Source: Ilyonectria destructans | Lineage: Eukaryota; Ascomycota; Sordariomycetes; Hypocreales; Nectriaceae | NCBI GenBank assembly: GCA_020740775.1 | Contig: JAHEWK010000016.1 | Coordinates: 1,054,001-1,118,000 of the forward strand | Direction of reading: 5' to 3' | DNA length: 64,000 bases | In this document: positions 37,119 through 46,702 of the stretch, piece by piece | Numbering within the stretch: the stretch's first letter is position 1 | How the letters are laid out: every line of letters begins with the position of its first letter | Translations under genes and position numbers: made by a program | The notes under the pieces: generated by a model | The model's input: the letters and a program-made list of their open reading frames with translations, nothing else | Databases searched by the model: none | Told to the model about the DNA's origin: nothing

Positions 37119-38067
37119 AGGCCCATGGCGCAAAACGAGGATGATTATATGTAATTGTCCTTATTTTCTCACTGCGAAGCTGACATCTCTGTATGTTTGG
37201 AATGGGTTATGGCCAAATTGCAGCTAGAAATCATAGTGTCGAGCTCAGTCTGACTACTCAGCACAAGCTTAATGAAACACACTGAGAGCAGGATGCTATT
37301 ACTATGATTCCCTACTTCATGCTTCAAGGTCGTTCCTCGGGAGGAGCCCGCCTAAGTCCAATGATGCAGGCAGGGCCTCTATTGTAAATCTAAATGACTT
37401 CACGCTCCATCTGATCGCACCTCAAGGCCATTCTATTAGTCGCATGCTAGGCAGTTCGGACCTTTGGTGTTGCGAAATCGCAAGCTGATCTCCCCTCGGA
37501 CGCTCTCCGCTACGTGCTGCATGGTCAGTTTCCATACGGTGAACTGGCCCTGATAGCCCATGCACCGGTGCGTCTCGCTGGGATAAACTTGACACCATCT
37601 GTGTCGAGGAGTCGAGGTAAAACCGGTGGCAAGGCCAGCTGGGGATGCTCTTCGTCGCCGATATGGCGGGAGCAAGGGATCAACGGGCGATAGAAGCATG
37701 AAACGTGGCGGCTTCCGCGAAACGCTGACTCCGGCACGATTTGCCGTCGGATCGGAAAGCTCCAGAGTCGTGATGAAGTCGGGAAAATCTCAACGTCTTC
37801 AGGGCCTTATCCAGGGGGGTCCTGTGTCGGCGCATCTAGAGGAAGCCAGTGAAGTAGACGTCCCAGATTTAGTGTTTACAATAGATCATGGCGAAACGAA
37901 GACGACGAAGTCATGCTACAAAGGGAATAAGAAACTTGGATACCGAACTGCAAGTTTGCCAATTCTGCTTTTCGTTTGTGTTCTATGTCTGCATTTCACC
38001 ACCAAGCCAGTAACCATTGCATGTTTTTTAAAATTACCCCCAAACCATAGTTCCATAACCTCCCTTT
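37119..38067. other. Intergenic region
   Basis: This 0.95 kb lies between two convergent genes. A plus-strand frame at 37626-38084 overlaps the end of the Fic gene and has no domain, so I do not accept it. Nothing else is seen. Confidence 0.5.
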
Positions 38068-39165
38068 TTAGCCTTGCTTCTTAATAAGCTTGCGCATGCT
38101 ATCCCGAGCATGCTCTAGAATGAACGACGCAAGGCCCTTGTAGTGCTTAGGCTTGTGGTGTTCGTCCAGCCCATCCGTATCGTCCTGAGCTGTCGCTTCT
38201 GCCATTGACCCAGCCGCGGCGATCTCCAAATACCTGTCTCGGTCGTGCCCCTGCTCTCCGATGCAAACGAGAACGCCGCTATACTTGAGCAAGAGGGCGT
38301 TCAAAATGAGGCGGCACATACGTCCATTGCCGTCAACAAAGGGGTGGATGTTGACAAAAGTGTGGCTGTACTTGGCCGCGAGGGAAACAGGGTCGATCTC
38401 CCCTGAATCAACAGCCCGCTGGATACCGTCATCAAGTGATCGGATCATCGCCCGCATTGCGCCGGGAACTAGGCGGGGATCCATGAACTGGTTGAGACCG
38501 GCGCTCACGTCGCATTCCCGGTAGACGCCGCTGTACTCTGTCCATGACATGCCTTGTTCAGTATCGACTTTATGTGTCAAAATGCGGTGCGTTTGGAGGA
38601 TGGTTTCTTCGGAGAGGGCCTCGTTGTTGATGCAGACAGTGGTGAAAATGTAGCTGGCGGCTTTGGCGTGCTGGGTGATCTCATGATAACTTCGAAGAAC
38701 TGCGTCATAATCGGGGGGATTCTGCACCAGATCGCGTTCCAGGGCCCTGAAATATGCGTCGCCTTCCTGTATTTCAGGAACTTGGTCCCCTCGGAATATC
38801 GGTCGGCATAGCGCAAGGGTGATGTCGCATCCGCCTCCAGCGCCTTCGATCATGTTGGAGCCGAAAACCATGCGCCCGAGGGCATCGTCTAGATGCTGCT
38901 CGAAGGTTTCCATTGGTACCGGGGGGGCACAATACACGGTTGTAATTTGCGACCTGAGCTCCTCGTAAAGGTCATCCGGATCGACGTCATCGTCGAGGAC
39001 GTTGTAGTCATATGCATCATCCATCACAATGCGAAAAGGGGTGGTCGCCCCCAAAGATCGGGCTTGGATGGAACGGACGAGGTCGGTTGGCGCCATTCTG
39101 TAGTTGTTTGCTGTCAATCGCTGAAAGGAGGAAGGGGAGGATGATGAAGTTGACCGTCGAGACAT
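38068..39165 (-). CDS. Fic-domain protein (probable AMP-transferase)
   Basis: Intron-free gene of 365 residues. The core motif HPFVDGNGRMCR (residues 274-285) matches HxFx(D/E)GNGRxxR in full, with catalytic His274, metal-binding Asp278 and phosphate-binding Arg282. Fic enzymes usually transfer AMP from ATP to a hydroxyl of a target protein. A likely inhibitory helix is present before the core: SNMIEGAG at 103-110 fits (S/T)xxxE(G/N), whose glutamate blocks ATP binding in class II Fic proteins. There is no signal peptide or membrane helix, so unlike animal FICD this is probably cytosolic or nuclear. The N-terminal 45 residues are Ser-rich; a second in-frame ATG at 39096 is an alternative start. 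The lack of introns and scattered fungal distribution of Fic genes are compatible with transfer from bacteria, which I infer only. Confidence 0.92.
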   Translation of the reverse strand: MSRRSTSSSSPSSFQRLTANNYRMAPTDLVRSIQARSLGATTPFRIVMDDAYDYNVLDDDVDPDDLYEELRSQITTVYCAPPVPMETFEQHLDDALGRMVFGSNMIEGAGGGCDITLALCRPIFRGDQVPEIQEGDAYFRALERDLVQNPPDYDAVLRSYHEITQHAKAASYIFTTVCINNEALSEETILQTHRILTHKVDTEQGMSWTEYSGVYRECDVSAGLNQFMDPRLVPGAMRAMIRSLDDGIQRAVDSGEIDPVSLAAKYSHTFVNIHPFVDGNGRMCRLILNALLLKYSGVLVCIGEQGHDRDRYLEIAAAGSMAEATAQDDTDGLDEHHKPKHYKGLASFILEHARDSMRKLIKKQG

Positions 39166-39939
39166 TCGTAGACTACGTGGACTCCGTGCCTAAACAACAA
39201 GGTTGACAGGGTTTTAGAGGATGCTTCCCGCGAAAGGCAAGAACTAGACTTTGACACAACCTTGATGGATCTAAATCCCTAATCTTAATTCCTTCTATCA
39301 ATAAGGGTATTGTTAAATGTTTAGGTCATCATTATGCCATAAGAAATTAGTTGTTTCATGGATGGTTAAGAGATGCTTTATATGCCGGTGTCTGGCGCAA
39401 GTTCAACACGCGCAAGCGCCAACGCTGAGTTTTGAAGGCTTCGGGTGTGAGAAGGAATCTGGGTATTCACAGTCAAGTACACGAAACAGGAATTTGATAT
39501 GGACATCCAACTCATTTATCTGACCCCATGACAGTTTCCAGCATCCATGCATGGTGAGAATAGCACTGGCATTGGTGGACGAACGATAAAAGCCAAGTAG
39601 GGCATAGTCCCTCGCGGTGTTCGAGATTCCCATTTAGGCAGTTGCCAACAGCTGTCAACGTGACGTATGATTGAAGAAGAATGGTGCCGACAGCGAGGGT
39701 CCAGCTGGCAGGAGCCTCTATTTTCTGCGCACTTCCATTTGGGCAAACACTGTTCTGCCACTAACCGTGAATCACCTTACAGTGAGTCGCAAGTGATTTA
39801 TTTTCCTCTCACTTTTCTTTTCTCATCTTTTCACCTTTTCTCACAACCTCTCGCCATCTCCCTTCCTTCTCTCATCTCACACAGAGATCTTCTTATCCCT
39901 CCATACTTCCGTCTACTACGGCATCACACCCACCTGAGC
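39166..39939. other. Divergent promoter region of the Fic gene and third BTB gene
   Basis: The region between two divergent start codons. A CT-rich tract at 39790-39930 directly precedes the BTB gene and is likely its leader. No gene is seen. Confidence 0.5.
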
Positions 39940-41117
39940 ATGGCAAAGCGCAAACACGACGCTATTTCATCCACCATGACAGCGGATCCAGAGGCCAAGG
40001 TCGTCGAAAAAATCGCTCCTGATGGAGATGTGGTTTTCAGTCTAGAAAACGGTGCGACATGTGTTCAAGTAAGCTCAGGCGTTATGAAATCCGCCTCTCC
40101 AGTCTTCGCCGCCATGCTTGGACCGAATTTCAAGGAAGGCCAGGCTGTAGCCACCCCCCACGCGCAACCAATCGAGATCCCGCTACCAGACGATGATCCA
40201 AAAGGCTTCATTCTCATCTGTCGCATCCTCCACTTTCAACGGGGTTTGAGAGGGCAGGTTCCGACTTCGACGGACTTACTTCGTGTCCGGCTGGTGGCAG
40301 ACAAATACGACCTGCTGGATCCCATATTCGTCCACGTCGAATCCTGGATCAAGAAGCACGTGTCTATTGTACAGGACACAGTTCATGCGGATGTGCCTTC
40401 GAGGCACTATCGGAACGCAGAGGATGTGATCAAGACACAAACGGTGTCGGATGAAACGGAGGGTTACAGCCTGGACATTTCTGACACCTTTCTTCTCTTA
40501 CTCATGTGTTATGAGTTCGGAGCCCAGGATGATTTCCGAGTCATCAGTCAACGCATCATGCGGGAGCACATCGGCTCGTTCATCACTCTCGCCACCAAAA
40601 CGGAACCCATAACTCGGGGATTGGTCGATACTGGAACCCTCTACTCGCTCGCAGGTTAGTGCCAGGTTGAAAGAAATTTCGCTTTTATTCTCACATGTGT
40701 GTACTGATGAATCCCATTGCAGGCGCCCTGCAAGCGAAACGAGCCCATCTACTTGCGGATATTTCGAATTCTCTCCAGATAAACATGGTAAACTACATGA
40801 TAGATGAACTCTGCCTTGAAACACACCACTTGGCCCAGTACCTCGATCTTTTGAGTGAGTACCATACCGGCAATTGGGCCATATCCGAAGGCTCAGACAC
40901 AGGGGGATTTTCGTCACTTCATGAGGTTTTAATCTGCCTCGCAAACTTCCGGCCCGAGACCTTCCCAAGAATCAATGACATATCGCAAGGAGGCATAATG
41001 GACAGCCTGAAGACCGACTTCGAAGCGATGGGGGAAGTCATGGCGGGCCTTTGCCTGATTTGCGTTCAGAAAGGCCTTGTTCAATGTGATGGCAATCACG
41101 ATGCGACTTCTTCTTGA
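39940..41117 (+). CDS. BTB/POZ-domain protein, longer family member
   Basis: Two exons, 39940-40654 and 40723-41117, encode 369 residues; the intron is 68 nt (GTTAGT...TGCAG) and restores YSLAGALQAKR. The start MAKRKHDAISST resembles the basic KR-rich openings of fungal BTB proteins. The BTB domain is at about 20-130: APDGDVVFSLENGATCVQVSSGVMKSASPVF, then IPLPDDDPKGFILICRIL and VADKYDLLDP. The rest is helical with no named domain; the C-terminal CxxC pair of the neighbouring BTB gene is absent. It shares the LPDDD motif with the two upstream BTB loci, so the three are related but this one is clearly the most divergent. Function is unknown beyond likely dimerisation and Cullin-3 or other partner binding. 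Confidence 0.85.
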
Positions 41118-41487
41118 CGGAAGAATTGGAAGTCTATGGCATGATTTCATCGCTAGATAGAGGCATACTTCACTCAAAGATCTCTTCATTTTCTACATCT
41201 TTGCCATGATGATGCAAGTTGTCACTCTACTCACATCCCAGCCCATGCGGTACCAAACCATTCAGATGTGAGTGCCCCCAGAAATAGGTAGCTTGAGATA
41301 TAGGCAGTCATTAAACTATGCGGACCCAGAATCCTGTTCGTTTCATTTGTTGAACCAGTTGTTGTGTTGCTTGAAGTTGAACGGCACCGACAGGTGAAGA
41401 TGCTCGCCGAAGCCCCACCAAGACCTCACCGGCTCACCTCAGCTTTCTAAACCAACTTCTCACCCGCAAACTCATACCCACCCAGCC
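41118..41487. other. Short intergenic region
   Basis: The 370 bases between two plus-strand genes hold the 3' end of the BTB gene and the tfc6 promoter. Nothing further is seen. Confidence 0.5.
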
Positions 41488-43672
41488 ATGAGGACACGCA
41501 AGTCAAACCGCACAAAGAGCTTCGCCGTTGAAAAATACGACTTCGACGGAAGCTCCGAAGAAGACATCGTCCATAAGCGCGACAAGAAAGCCGACGCCGA
41601 TGACGACAATTTTGAGGCCGCTGCAGCAGCGGCTGCTGAAGAGAGCGCCGCCGAAGATGACATCGCCTTCGAGCGCGAAGCCATGGAGTCGGACGCTTCA
41701 GTGAGCGATCCCGAGGGCATCCCCGACAGATTCTCCCGCCAGCGCATCAAGCTCATCCGCCCGTTCAACGTCCGCGCCGTCGGCGTCACTGGCTATCTCG
41801 ATGTCGAGCCCGTCGCAGCCGACGGGCGCATCGTGAGGGCGTACTGCGGGCCGTACGACCGCGGCCTTCGAGGGCATCCGCTCGTAGAAATGTGGTACGG
41901 GCGACATCAAGGAGGAATCAAGATGGCGCATGGCATGTTGGACCGGTGGATGGACTGGTCTGTGTTGCCGCCCCGGTCGAAGCTGGATGAGCCGGCGGAG
42001 AGGGACAGAGGCGTCTGGTCACCAAACTTTTTCGAGAGGGAGGCTTACAATGCTGAGCATTGGTATGAGCGGGTGAGGGACAGCATGCCGCAGGACGAAT
42101 CTTTTCTGGGATTATCAGAGGAGGAAGCTCAACCCTACCGACATCATCGAGGAGCCATGCCAGTGTTGATGGGACCACACGACTCTCAGCTGGAAATCAT
42201 GTTTGAGGCTGGCGACGCATACTCGCTCTCACAATCCGGATTACCATTCGATCAAGACGAGTCCGACGCCAAGACCGTCGCAGGGTGGATGTTCGACGCC
42301 GGAGGCATCGTCACCAGCATGGATTGGGCACCTCGACAAAACCCAAACGCCCCTCAGCTCCTGGCGATGTGCGTCATCCCACATTCCGACCAAGAGCACT
42401 ACGATTTCGAAAAGGAGTCGGTAAAGCCAGACTTTCAGAAGCACGGCGTCGTTCAGCTGTGGGAGTTTGAGGGAGCGCGCACAGAAGACGGGTTCATGCG
42501 GCCGTCTTCCAAGCGACCAAGGCTTCAAAAGACGATATGTCTCGAGAATGGCCGAGCGCGGAGGGTAAAATGGAGTCCTGCGTGTGGGCTCTTGGCAGTC
42601 ATCTGCGGAGATGGGAATGTCTATGTCATCGAGGCGGGTGATGATGGAGACGGGAGCTATGGTAAGATGGCCTCCTTTATTAAACCAACATTTCTAATTA
42701 CTTCTAGACAAATTACAGCAGCCGGTTGCCACATTCGGACTGTTAGAAGAGGAGAGCATCGAGCCCACAGCCCTCACATGGATCAACTTCAACCGTCTTG
42801 TAGTAGGCTACTCGGACGGCTCTATCGCTCTCTGGTCCATCCGTCCTAGTCTTCTCCTCTCACGACACCCTGTCCATCACAACATCGTCCTTGACCTCGT
42901 CTCAGGTTATCCATCCATGCCATACATCATCGCCTCTTATCCCGTCGGTGGCACGGTGAGGCTCATCGACCTGCGAGCTCCAAGCGTCGAATCAACCGAG
43001 GTCCAGGCCCTCACTGTCGCATCGCAACCCAACCTTCTTGGGTACAGCGATCACCTCCTTGGCTTCTTCTCCACATATCCCTCTGCCGGCGTGCTCAACA
43101 CACAGATTGGGTTCATGTACCACGCCCAATTCCCAATCGCCCGCCGCGTCTTCACCGGGCAAAGCTTCCCCTCCTGTCTGTCTGTTGGTCGCACTCACCC
43201 ATATCTGCTCATAGGCTCTGTGGACGGCTCTCTATGGGCGCTGAACCCACAGGTCGAGATCTTCACCACCAGGCGCGAGCCCTCGGACCGCATCAGGGTT
43301 TTCCAGCACGAACACCGACCAGCAAAGTTCTTCCCGGAAGATTCGCCAGCCGGAGCGCGCGGCGTATCGCGAGTGTTGCAAGGCTTTGTTCTAGAACGGA
43401 ACGTCAACCCAAAGTCAGACTTCAAGCCTCCAGTCAAGAAGGGCAAGAAGGTGAAAAAGAAGGAGGCCGAAGCTGTCCGCGCTGATGACGAAGAGGATGG
43501 GGCCGGTCCATCAGATCCCACCCGAGCGGTTGTCTATGAGCCGTCGACGAGAATTACGACAGTGGAATGGAACCCGAACGAAGAATTTGGGTGTTGGGCG
43601 GCGGCGGCAATGGGATCAGGGTTGGTAAGAGTGATTGATCTCGGGTTGGATAGAGGCGATGATACCACGTAG
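41488..43672 (+). CDS. tfc6: TFIIIC subunit 6-like WD40 protein
   Basis: Two exons, 41488-42661 and 42708-43672, give 712 residues; the 46-nt intron (GTAAGA...TCTAG) restores DGSYDKLQQPVATFG. TFIIIC binds the internal promoters of tRNA genes and recruits TFIIIB for RNA polymerase III. Tfc6 is part of the B-box-binding half. The protein has an acidic, low-complexity N-terminus (to about 75), then the conserved segment QRIKLIRPFNVRAVGVTGYLD, and a WD40-like propeller. Blade-like pieces include MDWAPRQNPNAPQLLAM, RRVKWSPACGLLAVICGDGNVYV, LTWINFNRLVVGYSDGSIALWS and LIGSVDGSLWALNP. A basic KKGKKVKKKEAE insert is near the end. The stop is only 48 bases from the stop of the convergent PAQR gene. Confidence 0.88.
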
Positions 43673-43720
43673 GCGATCGAAGAATTGATACATGAACAAA
43701 GGCTCCACGGTCTAGGCGTA

Positions 43721-44782
43721 TTAACCCTCGAGGCACTCGGATCCCATGACGGTGTGAAGGTGGTCGAATGCCTTGGCCATGCCGTAGAAGTGCGTGACGG
43801 CAGCCATGATGACGAACATGTGGAAGATCTGGTGAGAGCTGCCCCAGATGTCAAACACAACGGGTGCGCTCCGCTCAGGCCACCGGACCTAGTTACCATT
43901 AGCAAGACTCGAGAAGACTCATCGGGTGACGAAACATACAGCGTAGAGGAAGGCGCCAAAGATGTACATGGCACCGTGGAGGACGACCAAACTGAGGCTC
44001 ATCCGCTCCTCCATGCCCTGAATGCCGTAGACCATGCAGCCGTGGATAACTGGGACCACGCCTGAGAGGCCGAGAGCAACGAACATCATGGTGCGGTAAG
44101 GTCTCCAGGTCGGAGTGCGGAAGCGTTCGATCCATGAAACCAGCCCGCATCCTAGGCCGAGGGAGCAAATCTTGGCCGTGTTAGTGAGTGCTTCACTTCA
44201 AATCCGAGCTGTCCGGTCACTCACCGCGTTTAGATAGATAGTCATCAACTGCGGCCTGCAGAAGAAGCCGTAGTACAGGGCTGGGAAATAGCTCCCGACA
44301 ATCAATGCCACAATGCCAGTATAGTCGAGCTTGTTTCCCCACTTGGCCACCATCTCACTATGGTTCGACAGCGTATGGAACGTAGCGCTCATGCCCAGGC
44401 ACAGCACAGCGCCGCCAAAGAAGCAGGCAAAGACAAACACGTCCGCAATCGTGGCCGTCTCGTAGCGCGGCTGGACGACATGATAGACGTATGCAGCGGT
44501 GCCGATGAAGACAATGGCGCCGAGGAGATGCGTCCAGATGTTGACCGATTCGTTGTGCAGGTAGAAAAGGGAGCCCAGGGAGTGCGCGTACGAGGAGCGC
44601 GACTGGCGGTAGCCGGTGAGGATATAGGAATTGTCGCGACGCCAGGCGGGGAGGTCGTCCCAGAGGATCAGCAGAGATTGCTCGACCTTTTTCTCAAACG
44701 ACTTGGTGGCGCTGAGAATGGTTTCCGTGGTGGAGGGCCGGCGTTGGCGCACGCCGGCTGGTTGTTGATGTTGGCTGGCCAT
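43721..44782 (-). CDS. PAQR/Izh (haemolysin III-like) membrane receptor family protein
   Basis: Three exons, 44782-44225, 44170-43940 and 43888-43721, give 318 residues; introns are 54 and 51 nt, in phase 0. The family has seven membrane helices and includes adiponectin/progestin receptors and yeast Izh proteins, which influence zinc and sterol balance. Signature pieces are all present: DDLPAWRRDNSYILTGYR before the membrane part, LHNESVNIWTHLLGA, the metal-site histidine in SATFHTLSNHS, and HQIFHMFVIMAAVTHF in the last exon, with the two other metal-site histidines. The first intron ends in AAG after a CTAAC branch site, an uncommon acceptor. Ligand and pathway cannot be told from sequence. 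It shares its upstream side with the tma7 terminus. Confidence 0.93.
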
Positions 44783-45534
44783 GATGATATGAGTGGATGA
44801 GTTTCAGACTCGAACGGGTTAACACTTGAAGAAGCTACGTTGCGGCAGTTGCCATTCCTAGATGCAAATCAATTATGAATAGTCGCGATTCCCTGATTTA
44901 TATAAAAGTTATTAGATGGGTCCTCTGATCTGATGCAATGAGTTGAGAAGCTGGAGCCCCGTGTTGCCGTTGTTGGCCAGGGTGCTTTTGTTGGGACAGG
45001 CACATGGAAAAGACGCGCAGCGCAGAACCGCAACGCTCCCGAGGCTAAAGATCGCCTTGGGATAGTCGGCCCACTAAAAAGTAAATGGATGATCCTCCTT
45101 CGAGGAAAGTCTTTTACAGGATGCCGACGGACGGTTCCGACGACTATCATGAGCTGTTGCGAGAGCTTTTGTTGTCTGGATAGGGTCGAGTTGGTCGTTG
45201 GGGATGCATCTCTGCTCCCCATCGCCGCTGAAGGATCGCCACTGAAGCCTCGGAGCGGGATATACAAGGGTTGTATGGGCGGTCATGGGAAGAGCATCAG
45301 CAACAAAAGATAACATCCAAAGCAGATACATCACATGCAAAGCGCGGCTAATAGGTCAGCTTTTTGAGTCACGGCATGGATTTCATATCTCGTCAACCAT
45401 CAGAGAGTGCATGTCCCAGCTTCCAGAACACCACAGCCGGCCTGGCTTCTACGGCGCCTAGGGCCTCGGCTCACGCCATCGCAACATCCTTTGACACCGC
45501 TCGCAATCACGCACCCCAATATCCAAATGCGCAT
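44783..45534. other. Intergenic region
   Basis: The region lies between the PAQR start and the tma7 stop, both on the minus strand. It should contain the PAQR promoter and tma7 3' end. Open frames here lack domains. Confidence 0.5.
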
Positions 45535-45956
45535 TTACTTCTTGCCACTCTTCTTGATGCCCTGAGCACCCGTGTTGAGGGGGCCCTTGCCGCCAGCCTT
45601 GGACGCCATCTCCTTGCGGGCCTTCTCCTCTGTGGGGTAGCAATCGTCGTGTCAGCCTAAAGTTGATCCTGTTTCGCATCGCTGCGCGGGTACGACCTGC
45701 GACGGCCTACCCGCGACGGCTCGAGGATTTCGGGGAGGGGGGTGGGTTCGTACCGGCGCGCTTCTTCTCGAGGAAAGCCAGGTCATCTTCGTCGAGCTCC
45801 TTGTTGGCCTTCTTGGCCGCCTTGAGGGGCTTGGCCTTGCCGCCTGTTGTGGTTGGAGGGGTTAGTCTCTGGCGATGGCGGGGTGATGCGGTGGGAGATG
45901 ATTGAGGACAAAGGACGAGGAGGTAGGGACTTGCCTTCTCGGTTGTTGCCACCCAT
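45535..45956 (-). CDS. tma7: Translation machinery-associated protein 7
   Basis: Three small exons, 45956-45935, 45843-45754 and 45629-45535, give 68 residues, the usual size. Tma7 copurifies with ribosomes and affects translation; its exact task is unclear. The protein shows the conserved GGKAKPLKA start, ELDEDDLAFLEKKRAEEKARKEM in the middle (a charged helix) and the invariant end GIKKSGKK. The first intron (91 nt) begins with GC: the donor reads GAAG|GCAAGT and the acceptor AACAG|GCGG. Only this join gives the conserved GGKAKP; using the nearby GT would shift the frame. The second intron is 124 nt (GTACGA...CACAG). The gene is divergent from prp4, about 750 bp away. Confidence 0.92.
45844..45934 (-). 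other. GC-AG intron in tma7
   Basis: The intron has a GCAAGT donor in the otherwise perfect context AG|GCAAGT and a CAACAG acceptor, with CTAAC about 20 nt before the acceptor. It is the only non-GT donor I needed in the window. Confidence 0.85.
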
Positions 45957-46702
45957 GATGATTGTGTGTCTGGTGTTGTTTGTGCGAAAGTGAAGAAGAG
46001 AGCGAGAGCGAAGCGAGATAAACAGAGAATGAAGAAGCGCTGTGGCGAAGGAGTCGTCGCAGCAAAGTCAGTCAGCAGCGGAGTGGAAGACCCTTCCGTC
46101 CCACGGACCACAGACACGGCGCCTAGAACCAACTGCAGGAGGCAGCCCAGGCGGTGAATCCACTAACAAGGCGCTGTTGACTCGCTGTACGATAAGGGGC
46201 ATTGGCAGTGGCTGATAAGGGTCCTCCAAGCTTACCTAATCGGGCATGGGTCCAAAAATTTCCTGCGCCGTCCAGGTTACAATGTCCGAAGCGCGGCCAC
46301 GCGACTCCATCTGACGGTTACGTCAAAGTCTGGAGACTACTGACGACATCAACTCTTGAAGTCACCAACGTTTCCAGGCAGACACACGCACATACGGAAG
46401 ACGGGACAGCCCTTTAGGCATTCCCATCATCGCCAAACCGTACATTGTCCCTCTCTCCCTTCTCTATCTGGTCTTCTCCTCAACGACGTCGTTTCAATCC
46501 GCTGCGAACTTCAATCACCCCCCAGCCAACCCCCTCCTCAACTTCGACCTTGAGCCTAGTAGGAGTCACCACGCATCCGGTTGGGCTCTTCTCCCATTGC
46601 GCTCTGTCTTCCCAGTTCGCTTTGCTGACTCGTCTTGCCCCCTTCTCTCCCTCAAGGCCTACATAACCCCAAAGGATTTCGATCCGTCGCACGTCAGTGA
46701 GC
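45957..46702. other. Divergent promoter region of tma7 and prp4
   Basis: This 0.75-kb region should hold both promoters. The part next to prp4 (46390-46700) is CT-rich with short TCTCC runs. No gene is seen. Confidence 0.55.

Noticed and set aside
37626..38084. Plus-strand frame of 152 codons
   Set aside because: No domain, overlaps the end of the Fic gene, and its tail runs into AT-rich intergenic DNA.
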